NCBI RefSeq assembly: GCF_017357425.1
Contig: NZ_CP014571.1
Span: forward strand, 434,001 to 498,000
Origin: Arthrobacter sp. D5-1
GTDB taxonomy: Bacteria > Actinomycetota > Actinomycetes > Actinomycetales > Micrococcaceae
Reading direction: 5' to 3'
DNA: 64,000 bases
Of the stretch, positions 1-8,320 are shown one piece after another. A program made the translations under genes and the position numbers. Every line of letters starts with the position of its first letter. Within the stretch, counting starts at the first letter, position 1. Below the pieces are notes generated by a model. The model was not told the DNA's origin, searched no databases, and saw nothing but the letters and a program-made list of their open reading frames with translations.

Positions 1-2308
1 TGCCCACATAGTGCAGCTTGTCGCCGTCCGGGATGCCCAACAAGAGGGAACCGAACGTTCCGCTTCGGGCACCTGCGCCGGGACGCCAGCCACCGACCAC
101 CACCTCTTGGCTCTGCTCCAGCTTGAGCTTGAGCCAGGACCTGCTGCGGCGCCCAATGACGTAGCGGCTGTCGGCCTTCTTCGCCATCACACCTTCCAGG
201 CCAAGCTCAGCGGCGCTGGCCATGAGGTCGTCCACGTCGTGATCCAGGACGGCAGACAAATGCAGCGGGCAGCCTTTGCGCAGGCGCTCCGCAAACCCCG
301 AAAGCCTCTCGCGGCGATCACGGAACGGCAGCCCGCTCAGGTCCGTGCCGCCGTCGTAAAGAAGGTCGAACAGCATGAGCTGAACCGGCACAGCTGCCCG
401 TGCCCGCTCAATGTCTGCGGTTTTGACCAGGTTCATCCGCTGCTGCAGCCGCCCGAAATCCGGCCTGTTCCCTTTGCCGAGCGCCACGATTTCGCCGTCA
501 GCCACGAAGTTTCCGTCGGGCCAACAGCTACGGTCAGTGAGCTCCGGGTAAGTTGCTGTGAGGTTGTTTCCGTTCCGGCTCATGAGCCGGATTTCCCCCT
601 CGGTGCCCGTGATGATGGCGCGGATCCCGTCCCATTTCAGCTCATACAGCCAACCGTCGCCGCGGAGATCGTCCGTGGTCCCCGAGGTGGCCAGCATGGG
701 GGCGTAGTTCGGTACGGGTTGGGGTGCGGCCGGCCCGGCAGGCGGTTGGGCCGGTGAGGGCTTCGCAGGGCTGGCCGGTACGCCCTTCCGCGCTCCAGGC
801 TGCTCCTTCATCAGGTGAATCAGCCAGTTCTGACCCGTGTTGATCAGCGCGAACCGTTTGGTACCGCCGAGGCCGCCGCCAGGCTCGCCAGTCAGTGTGG
901 CAATGACTTCCTTGCCGTCACGCCATTTCTCGCACGTATACTCGCCGCGGTCCCAAATGGTCATGGTCCCTGCCCCGTACTCGCCCTTGGGGATGACGCC
1001 GGAGAAGGTCGCGTACTCCATGGGGTGGTCTTCCGTATGCACGGCCAGATTGTTCCGGTCGGGCGTTTCCGGCACGCCGCGGGGCAGGGCCCACGACGCC
1101 AGGACGCCGTTGTGCTCCAACCGCAGGTCCAGATGGTAGCGGCGCGCGTGGTGCTCCTGGATCACAAAGATACCGCCGGGTGGCGGCGGGTCGCCTGGTT
1201 TTGGCTGGTCAGATGACGAGGTGCCGGCTTGCTGGGAGGCGTTGGCAGCCGACGACGAGGGAAACGGCTCCGGGGTCCTGCCCGGATCGCGCATCCCAAC
1301 GTACTTGGCGAGACGGCTTTCCACTGTCACCACGCGTTCCCTGGCGGCGCCGCTGCCCGAACCGCCTGCGGCAGCACCGTCGTCGTCCTTCTCATCCTCG
1401 CCGTGGGGTGGAAGGTGCCGCCTGGAAATCGGCGCGAAGTGGTCTTTGCCCGTCTTGACACGCTTCATCACGGCCAGAAAGTCCAAGTGCTCCAGCGACG
1501 CGGAGTTGAGTTCACGCCACGTACGCGGTGCTGCCACGGTAGGGCGCGCCTTGCCGCGGAGTGAGTAGGGAACGATGGTGGTTTTGTTCCCGCTGTTCTG
1601 GCTCCAGTCCACCAGCACCTTGCCGTGGCGGAGGGACTTTTTCATGTCGCTGACCACCAGTTCGGGGTGGTCGGACTCCAGTGCGCGGGCAAGCTCTTTG
1701 GCGAAGGCGGACACCTGCTCGGACTTCAGGGTCCCATCGAGGCCAGTGTAGAGGTGGATGCCTTTACTGCCGCTGGTGACGGGGACAGGGTCCATGCCCA
1801 TGTCCTGCAGGATGGAACGGGCCAGCTTGGCCACCTCAACGCACTCTGGCAGTCCCGCCCCGGGACCGGGGTCAAGGTCCAGGACCAAGCGGTCGGGGCG
1901 GAGCGGTTTCCCTGAAGGGTCCACTTGCCACTGCGGAACGTGGATTTCCAGCGAGGCGATCTGGGCCATCCACGTCAGCGTGGCCAGGTTGTTGACCATG
2001 GGGTAAACGTTGGCGTGGTCCGAATGCTGAATGGCGGCACGGGGAATCCACCGGGGTGCGGAGTCCTCAAGGTTTTTCTGGAAGAACACCTGCCCGGGAT
2101 CCTCAGCAGTGCCCACTCCGTTGACCCACCGCTTCCGGGTCACCGGCCTGTTGGCCGCCGCGGGAATGAGGAAAGGAGCGACGGCGGCGTAGTACTCCAG
2201 CACTTCGGCCTTGGTGGTCCCGGTTTCCGGGTAGATGATTTTCCCCAGGTTGGTGAGGGTGAGTTCGTGGCCTTCCACGTTCACGCGCTCCTGTTGTTTG
2301 CCTGCCAC
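1..2308 (-). CDS. ligD: ATP-dependent DNA ligase D (NHEJ polymerase-phosphoesterase-ligase), 3' end outside window
   Basis: Multifunctional ligase of bacterial non-homologous end joining, working with Ku to process and seal double-strand breaks. The leftward frame starts at GTG 2308 after a GGAG sequence 5 nt upstream and runs off the left edge after 769 codons. Domain order is the mycobacterial type: primase-polymerase first (it opens VAGKQQERVNVEGHELTLTN and includes the GKIIYP and RPVTRKRW segments), then the 3'-phosphoesterase domain (FVIQEHHARRYHLDLRLE), then the ligase domain with the nucleotidyl-lysine motif ELKWDGIRA, where the Lys is residue 558, codon 635-637. Only the end of the OB-fold is missing. 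It is divergent from ku, with 38 nt between the start codons. Confidence 0.93.
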   Translation of the reverse strand, partial: MAGKQQERVNVEGHELTLTNLGKIIYPETGTTKAEVLEYYAAVAPFLIPAAANRPVTRKRWVNGVGTAEDPGQVFFQKNLEDSAPRWIPRAAIQHSDHANVYPMVNNLATLTWMAQIASLEIHVPQWQVDPSGKPLRPDRLVLDLDPGPGAGLPECVEVAKLARSILQDMGMDPVPVTSGSKGIHLYTGLDGTLKSEQVSAFAKELARALESDHPELVVSDMKKSLRHGKVLVDWSQNSGNKTTIVPYSLRGKARPTVAAPRTWRELNSASLEHLDFLAVMKRVKTGKDHFAPISRRHLPPHGEDEKDDDGAAAGGSGSGAARERVVTVESRLAKYVGMRDPGRTPEPFPSSSAANASQQAGTSSSDQPKPGDPPPPGGIFVIQEHHARRYHLDLRLEHNGVLASWALPRGVPETPDRNNLAVHTEDHPMEYATFSGVIPKGEYGAGTMTIWDRGEYTCEKWRDGKEVIATLTGEPGGGLGGTKRFALINTGQNWLIHLMKEQPGARKGVPASPAKPSPAQPPAGPAAPQPVPNYAPMLATSGTTDDLRGDGWLYELKWDGIRAIITGTEGEIRLMSRNGNNLTATYPELTDRSCWPDGNFVADGEIVALGKGNRPDFGRLQQRMNLVKTADIERARAAVPVQLMLFDLLYDGGTDLSGLPFRDRRERLSGFAERLRKGCPLHLSAVLDHDVDDLMASAAELGLEGVMAKKADSRYVIGRRSRSWLKLKLEQSQEVVVGGWRPGAGARSGTFGSLLLGIPDGDKLHYVG

Positions 2309-2346
2309 CTCTTCTCCTCTGCTGTGTTGTGCTGTTGACTGGGTGC

Positions 2347-3213
2347 ATGAGGGCCATCTGGAAGGGATCTATCGCGTTCGGTCTGGTCAACGTACCAGTG
2401 AAGCTCTACAGTGCCACGGAGGATCACGATATTAGCCTGCACCAAGTCCACAACAAGGACGGCGGGCGTATTCGGTACCAGCGCAAATGCGAAATTTGTG
2501 GCGACGTTGTGGCGTACGAGGACATTGACAAGGCCTACGAAGAAGAGGGCCGCACCGTTGTCCTGACGTCCGCGGAATTGAAGTCGTTGCCGGAGGAGAA
2601 CAGCCGCGAAATTGAGGTGGTGGAGTTCATCCCCGCCGAGCAACTGGACCCCATCATGTATGAACGCAGCTATTTCCTGGAGCCGGATTCCAAATCGCCC
2701 AAGGCTTACATGTTGCTGAGGCAGACGTTGGAGGACACGGACAGGATTGCCATTGTCCAGTACGCGCTGCGGCAGAAGACCCGTTTGGGTGCGCTGCGGG
2801 TTCGGGGTGATGTGCTGCTGCTGCAGGCATTGCTGTGGGGCGACGAAGTCCGTGAAGCCAAATTCCCCTCCCTTGAGAGCGACATCAAGATTTCGGACAA
2901 GGAACTGGAGATGTCTTCCGCCCTGGTGGAATCCATGGCTCATGACTTTGATCCCGATGAGTACACCGATGACTACCAGGTGCAGTTGAAGACGTTGATC
3001 GAGGCCAAGCTGGACAAGGGTGAGGCGCTGGACACTGAGGCCACATTCGGCGTTGTTGAGGGCGAAGGAGAAGGCGGCGACGTCATCGACCTCATGGAGG
3101 CCCTCAAGCGCAGCCTGGACAAGAAGCGCGGCAAGGAAAAAGCGGACGACGACGGCGCTGCCGCCGCCAAAACTGCCAGCAAGCCAAAGGCGCGGGCCAA
3201 GAAAAAGGCCTGA
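2347..3213 (+). CDS. ku: Non-homologous end joining protein Ku
   Basis: DNA-end-binding ring protein that recruits LigD to double-strand breaks. The family's N-terminus MRAIWKGSIAFGLVNVPVKL fixes the start at ATG 2347; an in-frame GTG 18 nt upstream would add six residues not typical of Ku. The product is 288 aa, normal for bacterial Ku, with the core beta-barrel followed by a Lys/Ala-rich basic tail (last ~30 residues), the type of extension used for DNA binding in actinobacterial Ku. No Shine-Dalgarno sequence precedes the ATG. With only 38 nt separating it from the divergent ligD start, a leaderless transcript is plausible (inference). Confidence 0.95.
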   Translation: MRAIWKGSIAFGLVNVPVKLYSATEDHDISLHQVHNKDGGRIRYQRKCEICGDVVAYEDIDKAYEEEGRTVVLTSAELKSLPEENSREIEVVEFIPAEQLDPIMYERSYFLEPDSKSPKAYMLLRQTLEDTDRIAIVQYALRQKTRLGALRVRGDVLLLQALLWGDEVREAKFPSLESDIKISDKELEMSSALVESMAHDFDPDEYTDDYQVQLKTLIEAKLDKGEALDTEATFGVVEGEGEGGDVIDLMEALKRSLDKKRGKEKADDDGAAAAKTASKPKARAKKKA

Positions 3214-3374
3214 ACCGGCGTCGTCATCTGTTTTCTCTTGGCTTTAGTGATTCCGCAACGTGGAAATGAACTTGGTTTTCTTCTTGTGTGAACAGCGTTT
3301 GGGGAAAAGTTCCTCGGAGGGCTTTCAACCGCTGGAATTCTTCTTTCCTGGTACGGTTCCTTTGTCCTTATCGG

Positions 3375-4088
3375 CTAGGTGCCCGTCTCGTAGTGCGGCT
3401 CTGCCACGGGCTTTGATTCCGGCGAGCCCCTCTCTCGAAGGTACACAGAAGCGCCCACCAAAACGGCTACGGCCAGGAACTCGCTTTGCCAGTTTTGGAA
3501 GGACTCAAACCAGAATTGGCTGGAACCGATGTACTCCCAAGTGGAGACCTCCGGGAGACCATGGCTGAGCTGTTCGTCGTTGTAAGCGGCCGCACCGCCT
3601 ACGGCGTGCAGGGTGAAGGAGAGCAGGAAAAGAAGGCCCAGCAGGCCAGACAACGAGTGCTCGTAGACCTTCAGAACCCAACCGCCCCGCCTGACCGGCC
3701 ATGGGGTCTTGGCGGACATTTTGGCATCGCGGGGATCCTCGTCCTGGGGTGCGTCCTTATCCACAGGTTTGGATTCCGAGGAGCCGCGCTGGAACAGGAA
3801 AACCGTCAGGACCACATACATGGCCATCTGAAGGAACTCCGATTCCCAGTTCTCAAAAATCGCTTCCCAGAAGCTGCCTGATGTCAGAAAATCCGATACA
3901 CCGGTTGCCGGCCCACCGTGTGCTTGCTGTTCCTCGCTGTGATTGGCAGCTCCTGAGAGGATCATTCCTCCGAGGAAGACGACGAACAGGCCTGCATTGA
4001 CCAGCAGCAAGCCGTGGTCCTTGACCCAGTGACGCGGGGGCTTGGTATCGTTGCCGGAACTGTGGTTGTGCTTGGCGGGTCGCAGCAT
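3375..4088 (-). CDS. Membrane protein with internal duplication, DUF6766-like
   Basis: Predicted integral membrane protein of 237 aa and unknown function, resembling the DUF6766 group (family recalled, not searched). Four hydrophobic segments lie at about residues 26-46, 86-100, 147-165 and 204-217. Two halves repeat: FWEAIFENWESEFLQMA...RGSSESKP (73-107) and FWFESFQNWQSEFLAVA...RGSPESKP (192-227). ATG 4088 was chosen because GGAAGAG lies just upstream and it follows the stop of the upstream gene by only 5 nt, so the two are probably one operon. A longer upstream open stretch in this frame is shadow sequence of that gene. Confidence 0.8.
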   Translation of the reverse strand: MLRPAKHNHSSGNDTKPPRHWVKDHGLLLVNAGLFVVFLGGMILSGAANHSEEQQAHGGPATGVSDFLTSGSFWEAIFENWESEFLQMAMYVVLTVFLFQRGSSESKPVDKDAPQDEDPRDAKMSAKTPWPVRRGGWVLKVYEHSLSGLLGLLFLLSFTLHAVGGAAAYNDEQLSHGLPEVSTWEYIGSSQFWFESFQNWQSEFLAVAVLVGASVYLRERGSPESKPVAEPHYETGT

Positions 4089-4093
4089 CCCAC

Positions 4094-4618
4094 TCACTCT
4101 TCCTTTGCCGTCCCGTTGTTGCCACTGCCGTTCCGGACGGCCCGGCGGTGCAGCCACAGCGGCGTTCCCACCACCAGGAGCAGCAGCACCAGGACGATGA
4201 ATCCGGCTGCAACAAGCCCGGCGGTCCGTCCAGCGGTAAAGTCGAAAACCAGAGTGGCGGAGCCAACAATCAACAAGGCCACGCCGGCCAGCGCCCACTT
4301 GGTCACAACGTCGGCGCTGGAGACCAAGGTGGCCTTGAGTCCCCTGCGGAACAGGCGGCGATGAACACTGACGGGCAGCACAATCAGGACGGTGGTCAGC
4401 GCTGCCACCATCACGTTGAACAGGTACAGGCTCCGCTGCCAGTCGTCCAGGAGTTCGAATCGTTCCTGAAAGGGGAGCGTGAGCAGGAAGCCGCCAAGGA
4501 TTTGCACCCCCGTTTGGAGAACCCGTAACTCCTGGATCAATTCCATCCAGTTGCGGTCCATCCGTTCCTCGGTGGACTCGTTCCTGCCGATTCTGGGAGC
4601 CTGCTCCGGCTCAACCAT
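4094..4618 (-). CDS. Membrane protein, DUF6328-like
   Basis: Predicted 174-aa integral membrane protein of unknown function. After a charged N-terminus it has hydrophobic segments near residues 35-50, 65-85, 105-125 and 132-152, with the motif QELRVLQTGVQILGGFLLTL followed by PFQERFELLDDWQRS. This arrangement resembles the DUF6328 family of actinobacteria (from memory). The start is ATG 4618 with a good GGAGG seven nt upstream. It is the first gene of a leftward pair with the DUF6766-like gene, whose start follows its stop by 5 nt. No enzyme motif is visible. Confidence 0.8.
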   Translation of the reverse strand: MVEPEQAPRIGRNESTEERMDRNWMELIQELRVLQTGVQILGGFLLTLPFQERFELLDDWQRSLYLFNVMVAALTTVLIVLPVSVHRRLFRRGLKATLVSSADVVTKWALAGVALLIVGSATLVFDFTAGRTAGLVAAGFIVLVLLLLVVGTPLWLHRRAVRNGSGNNGTAKEE

Positions 4619-4734
4619 CTATGCACCTCCGTGGTGGTTTCTGTGGACGCCGACCAAGCACCGGACTACGGTCGGAACTGTCAGCATTCCTCGATTTCTT
4701 TATCGGGCCCTCGCCGGATTTTCAAGGAGGAACA

Positions 4735-4956
4735 ATGAGTCAGGACGATCACCGGGTAGACCCAGACAACGAACCCGGGGGTTACGGAACGCCTACCCCC
4801 GAACAGGAAATGCCTGGCGAGGGAGATCAACGCGAGACTCCGGAGCGGCCCGCTCAGGGGGTGCCTGACGCTCCCGGCGACGAGTTCCCGACGCCAAAGG
4901 ACCCTGATGCTGCCCCGCCGCCCCCGGCCACCGGTGATGGCCCGGTCCGGGAGTAG
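4735..4956 (+). CDS. Small acidic, Pro-rich hypothetical protein
   Basis: A 73-aa protein with no recognised domain, rich in Pro, Asp, Glu and Gly and without hydrophobic stretches, so probably soluble and disordered. The start at ATG 4735 is set by a strong AAGGAGG five nt upstream (4724-4730); the open frame extends further 5' but without such a signal. It ends before a strong inverted repeat (5024-5052) that separates it from a converging small membrane gene. The excellent ribosome binding site and the terminator support a real expressed gene. Function unknown. Confidence 0.65.
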   Translation: MSQDDHRVDPDNEPGGYGTPTPEQEMPGEGDQRETPERPAQGVPDAPGDEFPTPKDPDAAPPPPATGDGPVRE

Positions 4957-5023
4957 TCCAGGGCGGGCGTTGCTGCGGCGTGGGACCGGCTCGGCGCTGG
5001 AAATGGTTCGGCGTGGAGAGCAG

Positions 5024-5052
5024 GAACGCCGGAGGCACTGCCTCCGGCGTTC
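5024..5052. terminator. Bidirectional hairpin between converging genes
   Basis: A perfect 13-bp inverted repeat (GAACGCCGGAGGC, 3-nt loop, GCCTCCGGCGTTC) lies between two converging small genes, so it can serve both. No T-run follows, which is usual for GC-rich actinobacterial terminators. Confidence 0.8.
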
Positions 5053-5065
5053 GACCCTGTCCCGT

Positions 5066-5236
5066 CTAGACCGTATGTCCCCTGCGGCCCGACATAAAGC
5101 TCAGCAGCCAGCCAATTGCTGCGACGACGAGGAGGACGACGCCTACCCACAGAAGCCAGCTCAGTGCTTCGGTAAAGCCGCCTACCAAGAGAAGAACAAT
5201 TGCTACTACACCAGCAATGATCAGAAGTGTATTCAT
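5066..5236 (-). CDS. Small two-helix membrane protein
   Basis: A 56-aa protein read leftward from ATG 5236 to TAG 5066. It has two hydrophobic helices (about residues 3-20 and 26-47) joined by a short GGFTEALSW turn and ends with the basic tail SGRRGHTV. It looks like the short hydrophobic proteins common in Arthrobacter genomes, whose role is unknown. An AAAGGA lies about 12 nt upstream of the start. The reading frame, hairpin downstream and amphipathic design support a real gene despite its size. Upstream is the 311-nt spacer before dps. Confidence 0.75.
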   Translation of the reverse strand: MNTLLIIAGVVAIVLLLVGGFTEALSWLLWVGVVLLVVAAIGWLLSFMSGRRGHTV

Positions 5237-5326
5237 GGTCAGCACATTCCTTTCTGGGGGAATCTTTGACTAATGTCGCCGGTTCCCAACTATGCATTCC
5301 GATTACTTCGATTGAGTTATGCCGGT

Positions 5327-5354
5327 ACTTGGAGGCGTTCCGCCGCCTCAAAGT
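5327..5354. repeat. Imperfect hairpin in the spacer before dps
   Basis: Eleven-base arms (ACTTGGAGGCG and CGCCTCAAAGT, one mismatch, 6-nt loop) lie in the 311-nt gene-free stretch 5237-5547. Apart from this and the palindrome at 5489-5510 I see nothing else in that spacer. Its role is unknown. Confidence 0.35.
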
Positions 5355-5488
5355 GCCTTTGCCGTTATTGCCTGCCGGCGGTCCTCCGGAGTGCGGGTTC
5401 GCCAGTCGTGAACACTAACTGTTCCCATTGTACTACTAAGCTTCCTTATGAAAGGCTTATTGAAGTCGTCACCTGATGATTGGGCAGT

Positions 5489-5510
5489 TGCCACAGATAA
5501 CTTTGTGGCA
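5489..5510. promoter_or_regulatory. Candidate operator upstream of dps
   Basis: A perfect 7-bp inverted repeat TGCCACA-N8-TGTGGCA ends 37 nt before the dps start. The position fits a repressor or activator site at the dps promoter. No regulator is identified. Confidence 0.45.
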
Positions 5511-5547
5511 CGTTTTAGGCTCACATGAACGTCTATGAGAGGAACAC

Positions 5548-6027
5548 ATGAAAGCGTCACAGCAGCTTGCAGACAACCTTCAGATCGTCCTGACAGACCT
5601 TATTGAGCTACAGCTTCAAGGCAAGCAGGCGCACTGGAACATAGTGGGGCCAAACTTCCGCGACCTTCACCTCCAGCTGGACGAGCTGGTAGTTGCCACG
5701 CGCGAATTCGCTGACGACACCGCCGAGCGTATGAGGGCCCTCCACGCCCTGCCTGATGGCCGTAGTGCGACCATCGCCAAGGGCACGCGTCTGGAGGAGT
5801 TCCCGGCAGGCCTGGTCAACACCAAGAATGCGGTCAAGCTGGTCACTGACCGCGTGGAGCGTGCTGTCCAGACAATGCGCGATGTCCATGACGAAGTGGA
5901 TGAGGAAGACCCCACGACGGCGGACCTGCTGCACGCATTCATCTCCCGCCTTGAGCAGCTGGTGTGGATGATCAACGCCGAAATCATGAACGCCGGCGCT
6001 GCAGTGACGGATCCGGACGAGGCCTAG
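5548..6027 (+). CDS. dps: Dps-family DNA-binding ferritin-like protein
   Basis: Starvation/oxidative-stress protein that oxidises and stores iron in a 12-mer and can coat DNA. It is 159 aa, the usual length. The family signature is visible: GKQAHWNIVGPNFRDLHLQLDEL (in part, residues 25-47) carries ferroxidase His29 and His41 and acidic residues 45-46, and a second acidic helix has REFADDTAERM (52-62). The C-terminal helices (LEQLVWMINAEI) are typical. The start at ATG 5548 follows GAGAGGAAC. The next gene, topoisomerase IB, begins 42 nt later and may be co-transcribed. A palindrome lies upstream at 5489-5510. Confidence 0.93.
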   Translation: MKASQQLADNLQIVLTDLIELQLQGKQAHWNIVGPNFRDLHLQLDELVVATREFADDTAERMRALHALPDGRSATIAKGTRLEEFPAGLVNTKNAVKLVTDRVERAVQTMRDVHDEVDEEDPTTADLLHAFISRLEQLVWMINAEIMNAGAAVTDPDEA

Positions 6028-6069
6028 AACTCAACGGGCCGGGCCGATCACGAGTAGGGCGGAAGAACT

Positions 6070-7056
6070 GTGCCACGACTTAAGCGCACTGACCTGTCCA
6101 AGCCCGGCATCGTCCGCCGTAAGGTGGGAAAAGGGTTCAGCTACCGGCACCCCGACGGGAGCCTGGTCAGCAAAGAGGATCGCCAGCGCATCAATGCGCT
6201 GGCGATCCCGCCTGCATGGACCGATGTGTGGATCAGTCCTTTCGAGAATGGGCACATCCTTGCCACGGGCGTCGATGATGCAGGGCGCAGCCAGTACATT
6301 TACCACCCCACGTGGCGGGAGCGGAAGGACACCGAGAAGTTCATTCGGGCCGCCAAGCTGGGACTGGTCCTGCCGGCGATCCGGCGCAACGTCACCGTCC
6401 ACCTTCAGAACACCGAAGATCCGCGGCAACAGACCCTCGCCGCGGCAGTGCGGCTGATGGACCTCGGCGCCCTTCGGGTTGGCTCCGAGGTCTACATGAA
6501 GCAAAACGGCTCCTATGGGCTCACCACGCTTCGATGCCGTCATGCCCGGGTGGAAGGGCATGATGTCTTCCTGAAGTTCCCGGGCAAAAGCGGACAACTG
6601 TGGGACAAGTCAATCCGCGACCCCGCCTTGGCCGCCTTTTTGGAACCGCTGGCCGAGCGCCCCGGCAAGGAACGCCTGCTGGCTTACCTCTCGGAGGGAA
6701 CGTGGGTCTCCGTGGACGCGTCCATGATCAATGAGTATCTCCGGGGTATCTCAGGGGAGGCGTACACCTCCAAGGATTTCAGGACATGGAAGGGCACTGC
6801 TGCCGCTGCCCTCTGCCTCATCAAGTCCGGACACAAGGGAACCCCCAGGCAAGCCATTGTGCGGGCCATCAAGGAGGCCTCGGAACTCCTGGGCAACACC
6901 CCCTCGGTGGCGCGCTCATCCTATGTGGATCCGCGGATTATCGAGGCCTACCTCTCCGGAGAACTGAAGGACTTGAAGCCCACGGAAGCATCGATCGCGG
7001 CCTACCTGAATGGCGAAACGCCGAAGATGCAGCCAGAGGTGGCCGCCAAGTCCTGA
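6070..7056 (+). CDS. DNA topoisomerase IB (bacterial, poxvirus-like)
   Basis: Relaxes supercoils by a transient 3'-phosphotyrosyl nick. The 328-aa product has the small N-terminal domain (KGFSYRHPDG...INALAIPPAW) and the C-terminal catalytic domain with LRVGSE (Arg136), TSKDFRTWKGT (Arg238) and the putative nucleophile Tyr285 in ARSSYVDPRIIEAY. The length is normal for bacterial topoisomerase IB. It begins at GTG 6070, preceded by GGAAGAA. It lies 42 nt after dps in the same direction. NHEJ genes and dps nearby suggest a DNA-protection context (inference). Confidence 0.93.
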   Translation: MPRLKRTDLSKPGIVRRKVGKGFSYRHPDGSLVSKEDRQRINALAIPPAWTDVWISPFENGHILATGVDDAGRSQYIYHPTWRERKDTEKFIRAAKLGLVLPAIRRNVTVHLQNTEDPRQQTLAAAVRLMDLGALRVGSEVYMKQNGSYGLTTLRCRHARVEGHDVFLKFPGKSGQLWDKSIRDPALAAFLEPLAERPGKERLLAYLSEGTWVSVDASMINEYLRGISGEAYTSKDFRTWKGTAAAALCLIKSGHKGTPRQAIVRAIKEASELLGNTPSVARSSYVDPRIIEAYLSGELKDLKPTEASIAAYLNGETPKMQPEVAAKS

Positions 7057-7076
7057 CGTCGGCCGCTCGAGCGCAT

Positions 7077-7102
7077 TTTATGAGTACACTCGTACTAATA
7101 AA
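7077..7102. promoter_or_regulatory. Candidate TetR operator
   Basis: Inverted repeat TTTATGAGTAC-ACTC-GTACTAATAAA: 10 of 11 positions match across a 4-nt spacer. The AGTAC...GTACT core is typical of TetR-family operators. It lies 32 nt before a membrane-protein gene followed by a TetR gene, so autoregulation is the likely role (inference). Confidence 0.65.
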
Positions 7103-7133
7103 GCTCGGCCGGAAAAACGTTGAGGAGCGGTAA

Positions 7134-7694
7134 ATGATCCTGATCGCGATCGTGGTGTGCGAAGTTGCGTTCTGGGTGGCGATCATCGCCGGGCTCGCAG
7201 CGCGGTATCTGCTGCGGAAACCCCGCCTTGGCAGCGCTCTCCTGATCCTTGCTCCGGTGATCGATGCTGTCCTGCTTGCCCTGGTGGCAGTCGATCTCCT
7301 GGGCGGGGGAACAGCCTCATGGCAGCACGGACTGGCGGCGATCTACATTGGCGTTTCCATCGCGTACGGCAAACGCATGGTGGCATGGGCCGATGCGCAC
7401 TTCCAACACCGGTTCTCCGGCGGCCCCGCGCCGGAAAAACTCACAGGAACCCGCTACACGGCCAAATGCTGGCGGGATGTCATCCTTACGGCGTTGGCAG
7501 TGGTCATCGCCGCGGCCACCCTGGGAGCGATCATTCTGCTGGTCAACGACGCGGAACGAACCTCAGCGCTCTCGGAATTCTTTCGCATTCTGGGAATCAT
7601 CTTCGCCATCGACTTCCTTTGGGCAGTGAGTTACACGATCTGGCCGAAGAAGGCCGCCCGAGCCGTGCCCGCTGCTGCTTCTTCTTCGCGGTGA
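7134..7694 (+). CDS. Integral membrane protein of unknown function
   Basis: A 186-aa protein with about five hydrophobic helices (roughly residues 2-24, 34-54, 63-82, 116-138 and 150-168) and no catalytic motif I recognise. The segment between helices 3 and 4 contains a basic/aromatic loop with GTRYTAKCWRD. The start at ATG 7134 has GAGGAGCGG just upstream. It is co-directional with a TetR regulator starting 7 nt after its stop, and a strong inverted repeat lies before it. This resembles a TetR-controlled membrane protein operon. The name and substrate cannot be assigned. Confidence 0.8.
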   Translation: MILIAIVVCEVAFWVAIIAGLAARYLLRKPRLGSALLILAPVIDAVLLALVAVDLLGGGTASWQHGLAAIYIGVSIAYGKRMVAWADAHFQHRFSGGPAPEKLTGTRYTAKCWRDVILTALAVVIAAATLGAIILLVNDAERTSALSEFFRILGIIFAIDFLWAVSYTIWPKKAARAVPAAASSSR

Positions 7695-7700
7695 AACGCC

Positions 7701-8288
7701 ATGCCCCGGAGAATCGACGCAGAGGCACGCACCGCAGCGATTGCGGAGGCTTCATTACGTGTCCTTGAACGTGATGGGCTCCAGGGCCTGTCTGTGCGCG
7801 GGGTTGCGGCGGAAGCGGGCATTGCCGCCGCTTCGTTGCGGCGGGCCTTTGCCACGCAGCATGCCCTCAGGGAGTACTGCCTGCAACTCATTGAGGACCG
7901 GGTCACCGCCAGGGTCTCCGCGCTGGAGCTGACCGGCCGCGCGCTGGTTGATGGGTTGCTGCTGCAGTTGCTCCCTCTCGACCAAGAGCGACGCTTGGAA
8001 CTGGTTGCGCAAGTCCAACTCGGCGTTCTCTCCCTTACCGACAGCGAGCTTCGTCCTGCTGCGACCAGGCTAAGCGACGCAGTAGGGCGCGCATGCCACG
8101 CAGCGGTACAAATACTGGCTGAAGCGGGTCAGTTCAACAGCGAGCGTGATCCAGAGTATGAAGCGCAGCGGCTACGTGCCCTTCTTGACGGAATCGCGAT
8201 GCATGGGCTGTGGAGCGGGGAACTGCCGGAGTCGAGTCAGATGCCCGGCGTGCTCGCTCGCCATCTCGACGAGCTCGCCGATCCATAA
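7701..8288 (+). CDS. TetR/AcrR-family transcriptional regulator
   Basis: A 195-aa regulator. The N-terminal helix-turn-helix is clear: AAIAEASLRVLERDGLQGLS, then VRGVAAEAGIAAASLRRAF, matching the TetR pattern; the usual Tyr/Phe-rich YxHF end is replaced by SLRRAFATQHAL. The C-terminal all-helical ligand domain ends LDGIAMHGLWSGE, as in many TetR proteins. It follows the membrane-protein gene by 6 nt and probably represses that operon through the inverted repeat at 7077-7102 (inference). No clear Shine-Dalgarno sequence is seen, so translation may depend on coupling. A strong terminator follows. Confidence 0.87.
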   Translation: MPRRIDAEARTAAIAEASLRVLERDGLQGLSVRGVAAEAGIAAASLRRAFATQHALREYCLQLIEDRVTARVSALELTGRALVDGLLLQLLPLDQERRLELVAQVQLGVLSLTDSELRPAATRLSDAVGRACHAAVQILAEAGQFNSERDPEYEAQRLRALLDGIAMHGLWSGELPESSQMPGVLARHLDELADP

Positions 8289-8320
8289 CCCGTTGTGGCT
8301 GCGGACGCCGACAGCCACAA

